Shown here in pieces: positions 47,855-58,700 of a DNA stretch of 64,000 bases (position 1 is its first letter; each line of letters begins with the position of its first letter). The translations under genes and the position numbers were made by a program. This DNA comes from Vanessa cardui (taxonomy: Eukaryota; Arthropoda; Insecta; Lepidoptera; Nymphalidae), in assembly GCF_905220365.1 (NCBI RefSeq), contig NC_061127.1, positions 8,680,001 to 8,744,000 on the forward strand, in the 5' to 3' direction. Under the pieces are notes generated by a model. The model was not told the origin of the DNA, made no database searches, and worked only from the letters and a program-made list of their open reading frames with translations.

Positions 47855-49826
47855 ATGAAGAACAACAAATCAATTGGCGTTAAGACTCGCCAAAAGAAAA
47901 TCACTCCAATAAAAACCGAAACAATGAAATCAAAAGGCAGTAAAAATGTTTTAAAACAAAAACTTTCGAAATCACCAAGTAAGGTGACTACAGCACCGAT
48001 AACTACAGTGCCGAAGAAAGTTAAATACATGACGCCATCTAAAGTAGTTACAGAAAACCTCGTTACTACATGCTTGAATGCTTTGGAAAAATTAACCACA
48101 CTTAGTAATAAAAAAAATATCATTTTCGGTGATGAAACACAAATATTTATGGAGATTCGGTGTATCAAAATATTAAAGTCTAAAGGCAATGTGAAATTGT
48201 AAGTACTTATATTTATAAAACATGTTAATGGAAATATTTAATTAATAATAATACTTAATATTATCAACACAAGTTTGGTGAGAAACTTTGCAAAACTTGT
48301 CATTTGTATGAAGTCAGTGAACTTGTTTAAGTTTATAACATAAATTGAAATTTTTAGCACATTACCAAATAGCACATTGGCATCTTCTGGTGAAGTATGT
48401 TTAATAACACCGGATTTAAAAAAAGGAAAGAAAGTAGACCATGAACCTACTGTCGATCACTGGGAAGAAATACTACGAAAGGCTGGGGTAACGGCTGTAA
48501 GTATTATTTTCAGTAATCTAATGTTACCCTTTACAACTACAGCATTATTTTTAAAATATACTATAGAATTTAAAAAAGTTTTTCAACAATATTTTTAAAA
48601 TGAGTCAGAACATTACTATCGTACAATATTACTCCTATTCTTAAGAATCTGTTATGGCCTAAATAATACTTAAAATTGGGAAGCAACTAAACAAATTCCT
48701 ACTATTCATATTCAGTGATTTTCTTTTTCCTTTTACTTTAGAAAAATAAATTATATCTCAATTATTGTTTTCAGGTTAAAACTGTATTACCTATGAGACA
48801 ATTGCGAGTTGAATATGACCAATATGAGCTAAAGAGAAGACTATTGACGCAGCATGACTTTATAATGGTTGATACAAGAGTACTTAATCATGTGTCACAT
48901 GTTCTCGGAAAGATGTTCTTTAAAAAACATAACATGTTGATTCCTGTTAAAATAAATGAGCAAAAAGATATAAAGAAAAATATAGATGTTGGGCTACGAA
49001 CAGTTATGTTAAGATTGAATGAAGGGCAAACATCTACAATACTCGTAGGAAACACTGCAATGCAACAAAGTCTTGTTAATGAGAACATATTAGCAATAGT
49101 CAGACAATTAAAAGAGAAGTTTCCTGGGGGCGAAAATAACATAAGATCTTTATCAATAAAATTACCTCTATCCTTATCCATCCCACTATATCTTACATTG
49201 AGTAAGTTTTGGTCTACTATTTAATATATAGAGTTAGATTTGTATTAAGATAAGTCAATCATTGTATCTTATAAATTCCAGGACCCTCACGTTCAGTCAG
49301 AACTATTAAAATCAAAAAAACTAAACCGAAGAATTACAAGGACTACGAGGATGAACTTACAACCCACATAGGATGTACTGTACGAGTAGCACCTGATGGA
49401 ACTGTGCACTTAAAAAGAAAATTAAATCAATCAGATGCTAGGTAAGTACCAATAAACTTTAAAAACTCTTTTATAAACCTTAGTAACATTTTACTTCAAA
49501 TTGGTAGAAAAACTATGTTTATGTTGTTTGTGTAACAAAGATTACAGGTACTATTTTGATGTGTTTCTGATTAGCCTTAAAGGTTGATTGGCAGATAATT
49601 CCATCAGCCATTAAGCCTGAATTTTTTATCCACTGTTTCTCCTCTTGTTTTGCATGCATAGGCAACAGTTATTTTATGATGAAAGTATAAGATTTGACCA
49701 ATAAGTATTTGACAAATATATACATCTAATTTATGATATAATAAATGCAAATATCTTTACAGTGACATTGAGGATCAAGAAAGCAGTGAAAATGAAGATG
49801 GTGAAGATAAAAAAGATGAACAATAG
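47855..49826 (+). CDS. RSL1D1: ribosomal L1 domain-containing protein 1-like (5 exons)
   Basis: Exons: 47,855-48,198; 48,358-48,496; 48,775-49,201; 49,282-49,441; 49,763-49,826. All introns are GT-AG and phases agree, giving 377 aa. A Lys-rich N-terminal tail (about residues 1-65) precedes a ribosomal-L1-type fold (about 70-290). The fold includes FGDETQIFMEIRCIKILKSK, a central segment ending in KTVLPMRQLRVEYDQYELKR, DFIMVDTRVLNHVSHVLGK, and a GQTSTILVGNTAMQ strand. The tail holds basic motifs (RTIKIKKTKPKNYKDYED) and an acidic end. Homologues (human RSL1D1/CSIG) are nucleolar proteins of pre-60S ribosome maturation. This one is shorter than the about 490-aa human protein, mostly lacking its long Lys-rich C-tail. 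The start is the first ATG of the open frame. It converges with nibrin. Confidence 0.9.
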
Positions 49827-49849
49827 TATTGTAAAATATAGTTTGTTCA

Positions 49850-49858
49850 TTTATTAAA
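49850..49858. promoter_or_regulatory. overlapping poly(A) signals for two convergent genes
   Basis: TTTATTAAA contains ATTAAA (49,853-49,858) in the sense of the RSL1D1-like gene, and AATAAA on the minus strand (49,855-49,850) in the sense of nibrin. Each lies beyond the corresponding stop codon. A second plus-strand AATAAA lies at 49,931-49,936. Usage is inferred. Confidence 0.45.
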
Positions 49859-50000
49859 TATAAGTGAAATTAACTTTGCTCTTGATTTACATTTTTAACA
49901 TTATACCAATTGCAGAATATAAAAAAAAGTAATAAATCCATAATGGACTATACAACAAATAAGTTTCATTATTGTTTAAAATCAATTGTAAACAAATATC

Positions 50001-51857
50001 TTAAGCTGATGTGGAAACAACAGTCACTTGCATTTTTGAAGGCCAAACCTTTTTAAACTTTTTGAAATTTTTCAATCCATTTTCTGGTGATTGTACCTGA
50101 ATAGGTTCTCGTTTGACAATCAAATCCTTTCTGATGATAAGACTTGCAGAACCTAATTCCATGTTACCAAATTTATCATCTAGCTCTGTTACCTCTTCTT
50201 TTTTTATATATTTATAACATGGAGTATTTGAATTGATCAGCATTAGTTCCTTTAACTTTGACCCTCTAAGAGCAGATAAATCAAAACTATTATCAATAAC
50301 TTTTGATGTTTTAAATATATTTGAATGAGAAAGTGAAGTATCTTGTACAGAATCAGGATCACCATTAGAAGGTTTATCTAGAGCAGTTTTCTTGTTTGTG
50401 TTTTCTTTATTAACAAAATTAAAAAGACCCTCTTCTTCGTTATCAGTACTATGTTTTCTTTTCATTGGCTTCGACAGGCTGAGTTTCTTTTTAAAACTGT
50501 TTTCACCTGTGTTCTTGCAATTATCATTTTTAACGAAATTAAACATGTCATCGTCATCATTGTTACTTGCAACAGCAATCTTCTTAGATGGATTTTCTAA
50601 ATCACTAAATTCGCTTTGTCTCTTCTTAGAATTGCTTAAACTTAATTTACTAAAAGTATTTGTTGCAAACTTTTTTGGAAGATTTCTTGTACTAGCAATG
50701 TTATCATCATCACTTAACTTTCTTTTAGAAGTATTGTTACTATTATCACTATTAAATGACTGGTTATTGTTGGGTGTTAAACTTTCATCAATCAACAAAT
50801 TTTCCTTCTTACACAAATTTTCAGATGAATCTTGTGATTCCGGAGCAAGTATGTTTCGGTTATTATTTTGACAAGGTAATTGTTTTACAACTTCAGAGGA
50901 AAAATTAAAACTTGGATTACAATATTTACTTGTTGAACAATATAAAATTGCAAGACCTATTTCAGCATCAGCCACAACTCTCTTCCCTTTATTTTTAAGA
51001 TATTCAACAATATCATTTATTTGGTCCCTTTGTGCCTGAGTTTCTTGGCTTTGAGAGGAGAAAGTATATTGAATAACAATAACATCTTCATCGCAAAGAG
51101 CTGATTTTGACATTTTTGATTCACTTAACAATAAAGCATTTGCAGAACTTTTTGTTAGGACCGTTTTATATAATTCCAACTGTCTTCTTGAGAAGAAAAT
51201 AACTTTCTTGCCGGCAAATAATGAGCTTCTGTCCTTGTTTGGAAGAAAAGATACACTTTCTTTATTGAGAGTAGATTCTAATATTTGTGGTATGAAATTA
51301 CTTGGATTGGGTAAGACAGTGTTATTATTTACTGCATCCACACACTTACTCCAGTAATCAATAGTAACTATATGTGAGTTTTGCACTAATGCCAAAACCA
51401 CTTTTATTGTCAATGTTATTGCAGGCATTGTTAAATATTCACATGTTTCATCCCATTCATTTTTAACTATTCCACCTACTGAAGTAAGAATGTTTTTCAG
51501 ACTTTGAAGATTTTCTCCTTTCATTGTTGATGTACATGTTATTAAATTAATCTTTTGAACCTTCCAAACACAACTCATTTTACCAAATTTAATAACATCG
51601 TTACAACTTATTTTTATCATCTTGTTATGTTCAATTTTGTCAGAGTTATTAACAAAAGTACCATATTTTGAACCCAAGTCTTCTAAATATAAAACATCTT
51701 CTAGAAGCGAAAGTGTTGCGTGTTTTCTACTTATCGATGGGTCGTCGGGTATAGCAAAATTACAGTTTTGTCCGTCAAGACTTCTACCTACTGTAACATT
51801 TTTTCCCGATATTACAAATATGATTCTTTTATCATTCTCTGAGGTTAAATGCCACAT
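50001..51857 (-). CDS. NBN: nibrin / NBS1 (single exon)
   Basis: An intronless 618-aa frame. An N-terminal FHA domain (about residues 20-100) has the phosphopeptide-binding residues G24-R25-S26, S43-R44-x-H46 and G66-T67-x-x-N70. Two BRCT repeats follow (about 105-190 and about 215-325), the second including AEIGLAILYCSTSKYCNP. The middle is Ser/Asn/Lys-rich and disordered. The C-terminus carries the conserved MRE11-binding motif NFKKFKKV (597-604). NBS1 joins MRE11 and RAD50 at DNA double-strand breaks. It is shorter than human NBN (754 aa) and ends 14 residues after NFKKFKKV, with no FxF/Y-type ATM-binding motif visible. The start matches the family's conserved MW opening. It is divergent from IFT140 and convergent with the RSL1D1-like gene. 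Confidence 0.95.
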   Translation of the reverse strand: MWHLTSENDKRIIFVISGKNVTVGRSLDGQNCNFAIPDDPSISRKHATLSLLEDVLYLEDLGSKYGTFVNNSDKIEHNKMIKISCNDVIKFGKMSCVWKVQKINLITCTSTMKGENLQSLKNILTSVGGIVKNEWDETCEYLTMPAITLTIKVVLALVQNSHIVTIDYWSKCVDAVNNNTVLPNPSNFIPQILESTLNKESVSFLPNKDRSSLFAGKKVIFFSRRQLELYKTVLTKSSANALLLSESKMSKSALCDEDVIVIQYTFSSQSQETQAQRDQINDIVEYLKNKGKRVVADAEIGLAILYCSTSKYCNPSFNFSSEVVKQLPCQNNNRNILAPESQDSSENLCKKENLLIDESLTPNNNQSFNSDNSNNTSKRKLSDDDNIASTRNLPKKFATNTFSKLSLSNSKKRQSEFSDLENPSKKIAVASNNDDDDMFNFVKNDNCKNTGENSFKKKLSLSKPMKRKHSTDNEEEGLFNFVNKENTNKKTALDKPSNGDPDSVQDTSLSHSNIFKTSKVIDNSFDLSALRGSKLKELMLINSNTPCYKYIKKEEVTELDDKFGNMELGSASLIIRKDLIVKREPIQVQSPENGLKNFKKFKKVWPSKMQVTVVSTSA

Positions 51858-52761
51858 TTTTTAAATTACTTTGAGCGTAAAACATAAACCAGCACTCAAA
51901 TTATATTTTATTTAAACAACAATATAATCATTTGAATCTTATCTTTTTGATATCCATTTAATATGTAGAACCGCTAAGTGTCGTTGGATTTAGTATTACT
52001 GAAAACAATAACAATTTGCCTAATAATTATCTTATAGCTATTGGCATAGCAGCAACCAAAGAATATTAATATTAAAGTAAATAATTAAACCTTCAAAGTT
52101 CAGACTTTTGAGTTATATATTATTTTGCTCCACAGAGTACATAACCTGATAATACATATTAGCGCATGTCAGTTGTCACACAGAACAGAAGATCGTTCTT
52201 TAATTCTATATGCAATAGGCAGTAAGATTAACATGTATTCTCTGGATCCGGATTCCGGAATACTGTAATATGTCTGTAAATATAGAATTCAGTGATGATT
52301 TGAATTATGCGATTTTATAACAATGTATTTAAACCAATTTTATTCATTCATTAAACTTACATTCTTGTTTTATATTTTTTAGATCGAATTATTAAGATGC
52401 CAAAATACCGACGATTGTTGTGTTTCTGACAACAATATAAAAAGTTAAGTATCAAATGCGATATGTTTAATATATAATAGCAACATTGTCCCCTTGTGGC
52501 GACGTTTCTATGTGATGGTAATTTGTATACTATTTGGTTTCTATGACAACGGTTAAAATAAACAAATTGTAATTTAAGAGTTCGTGAAATGAACTTAGTC
52601 AAATTATCATTAATAAAATTACAAAAAAGTAATTTCTATTTATTTTAGTAGAAATCGCGTTAATTTCACTGTATAAAAAAGTTTAGACAATTTATAACAA
52701 TAAAAGATAAAAAGGTATATGAAAATGAACTTAGAAACCAAGTGAAAATTAATAAAGAAAG
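51858..52761. promoter_or_regulatory. 904-bp divergent spacer between nibrin and IFT140
   Basis: Both genes start away from this spacer, so it should contain both promoters. It is AT-rich without a TATA box that I can place with confidence. The X-box at 52,537-52,550 lies 212 bp before the IFT140 start. No repeat is recognised. Confidence 0.6.
52537..52550 (+). promoter_or_regulatory. RFX X-box upstream of IFT140
   Basis: GTTTCT AT GACAAC fits the X-box consensus RYYNYY-N(1-3)-RRNRAC at every position. RFX factors (Drosophila Rfx, C. elegans DAF-19) activate intraflagellar transport genes through such sites near their starts. The site sits where expected, so it likely drives IFT140 in ciliated sensory neurons and testis. 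This is a motif match, not binding data. Confidence 0.65.
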
Positions 52762-55700
52762 ATGACATTGTATATAGATACAAAACTAAACTTTACCGAC
52801 AGTAATGTAGTAACTACATTAAGTTCTTGGCATCCATCTCTACCTCTACTGGCTGTTGGATCGTACAACCAAGAAAAAGGAGGAGTTGCAACAATTTTTA
52901 ATGATAATGTAAGATTTTTAATGTAATTATTTCATCTAAAAAAATCTACTTTTAATAACATAAAAATAATTTACAGGGACTTGCTTTAGAAGGTTGTGAT
53001 TGGCCAGTACTGTTTTCAAATCAAGTAACTGCCTTAGCTTGGCATCCTGTAAGAAAATTATTAGTAGTAGGATGGGATGGAGGTGAACTGTATATCTGGC
53101 TAGAATACTCTTGGGCCCGATTAGAAGCTCCTCATAATGCTGCATTAACTGCTGTTAGATTTAGTTCTGGAGGTGGCAGATTACTTGCATCAGATGCAAC
53201 TGGTTCGCTTTCAGGATGGCAATCTAGTTCAGGAGCTCCATTAACGGCATTCCACCATCAGCTTGGAGATGTCATTACACATGTTAAATTTTGCACTCCA
53301 AACCCAACATCTGAATCCTCCATAAGGGGCTTAGCCCGAGCAGCTGTTGCAGGTGATGAAAATGCTTTAGATGCTCTTGCTGCATGGAGACCTCGTACCA
53401 CAGCCAAAGTCAGAGAAGGTTTACAACCTGACAATCATGCCTGTTATGCAGCTCAGGATAATGGCGTCATTTTATATATTGACCATACAGGAGCATGTTC
53501 TGAGGTCTTAAATGCCCCAGGTATCATTGTGTTTATAGATATAATAAGCACTATTTACCTATTAGTTGCTTGGGAGACAGGTGGTGCTCTTAGCTTGTCC
53601 AGATTTTTAATATCAAATGATGGAAGTCTTACAACAGATACTCATGTACGAATGAGTGCAAGAAATGGTCAATGTATAGTACTAGCAGGTTATTTTTGTG
53701 TTGCTGTAATCACGGGTGATAATTTAATCAGAATATGGGATAGTGAAACTGGAGATAATGATGTCTTACCCAATGATGGTGATGAAACTCAAGCAGGAGA
53801 TATATTCACAAGCATCAGTTACTGTAGTCTAAGTGACACATTATGTTGTGGGACATCTCAAGGAAATATTTATCTCTGGAGAAGGGATCATAGAAATAAG
53901 TGGAAGTTAATAAGTAGTACCTCAGTTAAAGGTACAGTTAAAGAAGTAACCTGGGGCTCAGAAGGATTGATGAATCCATTGTTATATGTAAACTGTATTA
54001 CAAATGCATTTATTCTTCGTGAGCAACATGTCTGTTGGGGATATACCAATAACATTTGGATGGTACAGAAGTCCGCCCATGAAATAGCTGTTACTGAAAA
54101 TGGAAATTTATCAAGTATTAATACATCAATAAAAATAAAAGCCTTTGCATTCAGGGATAACTACGTAGTGCTAGGTGATGGAAATGATGTTCAAGTATGT
54201 ATATAATAATTTGTAATCCTTTTTAGTTACAATTGAAATATATCAGTATGATTCATTTATTTAATTAATTACAGGTTTGGATGCGCAGTAAAGATAAAGA
54301 TAAAGGGACATTTACGCTGATTCGAACATTTACATGGAAAACAGATATTTTGATACTATACAATGAAATAATAGTTGGTGTTGTGCGGTCACACATTGAG
54401 TGCTACAGTGTTTCTGGTACTAAAATTGGAATTCTTCCCTGCACTGAAAACGAGGGTGAACCAATTGCGGTGACGAATACTAACAAATTTTTAATAATTG
54501 CTACAATGGATGGAACATTAAAATTGGCTGAAATTACTAAGAAGGGCTTTAGAATGCCTTATCCATCGAAAAACTGTTATCAAGTGATTGAAGATTTCGG
54601 TGAAATTATGAGATCTTCAGTGAATGCTTCCGGTCATTATATTTGCTTGAGTATAGCGAATGCTGGCCTAGCTCCTGATCCAAAAATCTATTTATGGGAT
54701 GTGGCAAATGACATTATTACAACAACACTGTTAGCAGATTCTAAATCACCTCCATACCAAAGTGTGCCGATCGCGATATTATGGGATAATAATGACTCCA
54801 GACTCGTCGCTGTTCATATGCGCTCGTCGGATTTTGATCACATACATTTATTTTTTTGCCATGAAAGTAAATTGTATGAATATAAAAATTGGTGTTCACG
54901 CACCGAGGAATATTTCTCTATGGATTTCATAATGTGCTCTATATTTTCACCGTATGTAGTAATATTAACGCAGCAAAATATTAAAAGGATATTATTACAC
55001 GAATTTGAAGAGGCCCCTGATTTAGAACCTAACAATGTTAAACAAATTCTTAATTTTTTATTTTACATGACTACTGAGCATTTGGAAAAAGCTGTTGTAA
55101 TGGGGGCTAATATTTCAGGAAGCAAAAATTCTGTAGTTTGGGAGAGCTTAGCTAAAGTTTGTGTGTCTCTAAAACGAGCAGATGTCGGCGCGGTTTGTTT
55201 AAGTAAAATGGGTAATATCAAAGGAGCTTTAATGATGCGCAAAGCATTGAACGACGATACTATGGACAATACTTCAAAAGTAGGAGTATTAGCTGTTAAC
55301 CTGGGTATGATTGAAGAAGCTGAAATATTTTTCCGAGAATCGCAGAGGCCAGACCTTGTGACGCGTTTGAAATCAGCGAAAGAAGGAGGATTTAATGAAA
55401 TTATTAATGGAGAAACGGAGAGTGAAAATGTCCTTCTTGTAAAAAGTGCACAACATAAACTCGCTAAAGTGTTATGGGCGAATGGTGAAACTGGGCCATC
55501 GCTGAAACTATTTGAGAGTGCGGGAACTTTGGTGCCTCATGTTCCTAGGATGCTAATAGCGCAGGGTCAGGCTTCGGTACTTGCGCAGTATGTGGTCAAT
55601 TCTAATGATTCAAGTCTGATAACTTGGTGGGGTCATTATCTTGAAAGCATCGGTGATCTAGATGGCGCACTAGACGCGTATGCACGGGCAAATGATTTTG

Positions 55701-58700
55701 GCGAACAAACTAGATTATTATGTCATATGGATAGAATAGACGAAGCTGAAAAGATATGTCAAAAAAACTCCTCATCGTTGTATCAAATGGCGCGATATTT
55801 GGAAATGAAAGCTAATGAAACAGAAAGTGCTGTGAAGGTAGTAATACCCCTATTTTTTTTGTGTATTTCTTTGTAAATTTTAAATATGTTGTCAATGTGA
55901 TTGAACGTATTTTTTTATTATATTAATTATATTCGGATGTATTTTTATTTTCTGCAGTTGTACATAAAGTGCGGTGCTATATCATCCGCCATACGAGTAG
56001 CGACTGAGGCAAGCGCGTGGAACCTTGTATGGCGAGCGGGTAACTCGTCGCCTAAACATGCTCTCTACGCTGCTTCTATTCTAGAAAATGCGGGTCAAAA
56101 TGAACAGGCTATAACTTTGTACCAAAAAGCAGGTAATCCGATATAATTTTTATGAATGTCATTTAATTAAAAATGAAATAAGTACTGTTGTAATATTTTT
56201 GTATAGTACGACACAACTTAGATGTTGCAAAATTCGTAAAACCGATCACATCCGAATTAAGTAAGCTATCCCAAATTATCAATATTTACGCGAATATGAT
56301 CTTTGCATAAACGTAATAACTTGTAATATCATATGACCTATATTCGACAATTTGACGCGTTGATTTACATGCACTTGCTTTCTCTGACGCGTGAATCTAT
56401 AGCGACGAATAGCATCGAATGGCGCGAGGCAGTATTCGGTTTTATTTTCATTCCATTGCGTTTTCCGATGTTACATCTAATTTGTGTCTTACTATACGTT
56501 TTCCTAGTATCATGATTGTTAACTCTATAGACCATATTTTAACCTTCACAACCTTTAAGATTAAGTTTAAAGTAAATAATAATTGTTATTGATGATGTTG
56601 AAATTTTACTCACAGAGAAGCCTTATATGGCTTTGAAGTTGGCTTTAAGTTGTGGGGATACGAACGCAATGGTCGCCGCCGTGGAGTCAATAGGCGATCG
56701 AGTGGATCCGGAATTGGCTCACACTCTCGCAGCGCATTTAAGAGAAGCAGATCATCATTCGCACGCCGCAGCCTTACTAGCTACGGCGGGAAAGGTAAAC
56801 CTTAAAATTTCGTTATCTAAATTTCTGTGATTACAATCACTCATATTGACATATTAATGAGTAACCGTTGGGCTCATGGTTTCCACCAACCCGCATTTTC
56901 CACCAACCCGCATTGGAACAGCGTGGTGGAATATGTTCCAAACCTTCTCCTTAAAGGGAGAGGAGGCCTTTAGCCCAGCAGTAGGAATTTACAGGCTGCT
57001 GTTGTTGGGTTCATGTAGTCAGTCATGGTAGAATCCATGCAGTATAATATAATACTTTGTGTTGGGGGTACATTGTTGATCTGACTCGTCGGTCATCTTA
57101 AGGTCCTCTGTTTAAAACCCAAGTCCCAAAACCCAAGGCCGGTAAAAAGTGATCATTACACGGAATCAGGGAGGAAGTGTGTATACTCCCATTTTTAAGT
57201 CGTTGGTCCTGAACTCTATCCAGTTGTATCAGATTTGCCGATACATCCGATTATGAGAGTGAGGGAAAATGTGTGTATATAATATGAGGGAATAACAACG
57301 GGAACGGGGGAGAACATCTTTATATATAACATGTTCTGTAGAGGCTAGTCTACATGTAAATCCCTTCACAGATGTTATTTTTTTTATGTTATAGATTGGC
57401 GGACGAGCATATGAGCCACCTGTTGCTAAGTGGTCACCATCACCCATAGACAATGACGCTGTAAGAAATATTAACTATTCCTTACATCGCCAATGCGCCA
57501 CCAACCTTGGGAACTAAGATGTTATGACCCTTGTGCCTGTAGTTACACTGGCTCACAAACTAAATAGCTAGTAGCATTAATTTGCCCGCGACTTCGTTCG
57601 CGTGGACTTCAGGTTCGTCCCGTCTAGTCTAGTAATCGCTTAAATTCGCTCCGTAAATAAGTCATTATTTCTCGTACAAAGTAAAGGATAAAAAATGGTT
57701 ATTCTGGGTTATTCCTAAGAGATAAACATATACCATCACGGACGTTTTGTAGGCCTTTTTAAGTTGTACAATACTGTAGTACATTGTTTTGATCTATCTT
57801 GTAGGATTCAGTCAGCGTTTGCAATGTAAGCGCAAAAAATATGTTTTTTTACGACCTCACATTAGAAACCTCAAAAATTTTAGCCTATGTGTTATTCTGA
57901 TGTATAAGCTATATTGTGGTGAAGTTTCATTCAAATCCATTCAGTAGTTTTTACGTGAAAGAGTAACAAACATCCATACATCCAAACTTTCGCCTTTATA
58001 ATAGTACGAGGAAGCATTGGACATAGTGGAGCAGTCGTCGACGCCGCTGTCGGCTGAGCTGGGCGCGCGGCTGGCGGCGCCGGCCGGCACCACGGGCCGC
58101 GACGCGCTGCTGCGCCGACTGGCCGACGTGCTCGGCGCGCGCGGCCTCTACCACCAGGCCGCCAAGCGCCTCGCGCAGATAGGCGATAAGGTGCCGATCG
58201 ATACCATAACTCGAGATATTTTCTCATATTAATTAAGATGATAATGTAATGTCGAATATCATATCGATACTCGTTTAAATTAAAATATAACAAATTTCAA
58301 CTCATATTTGCCGCACAAAAAATATATAGAGTAAGAATCTTCTGATACAATTAAGTGAAAGATTATTAACTTTCACAAAAGTCCATTATGATGACACAGC
58401 AATTTTTGAATTTCTATTAAAAATAAAATGTGTTGATATGTGCCCAGTATTTAGTATATGTGCCGCTTGAAAAAAATAAATTTGCTCAAAAAATATCATG
58501 ATGAGGAGGTCCTTTTTTTCAAGTCCGGTTAGCACCGCTACTTTACTTTATCGAATTTATTAAAATTGGGCCGTAATGCGCTCGACGTGTGCTGTCATGT
58601 GCAGATGTAAATAAAAGAAAATATTTTGTTTGAAAAGAATGGCATGTAATGTCATTGAATGCTGTGGAATCCTAAATGAGATACAGTGTTGCCACCTGCT

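Noticed and set aside
50392..50871. 159-codon plus-strand frame
   Set aside because: Antisense shadow of the Ser/Asn/Lys-rich part of nibrin.
53521..53538. Very short intron in IFT140 exon 2 (GTATCA...TAG)
   Set aside because: Eighteen bases is too short to be spliced, and the frame continues with acceptable similarity to the family.
57931..58293. 120-codon minus-strand frame
   Set aside because: Antisense shadow of GC-rich IFT140 exon 6.
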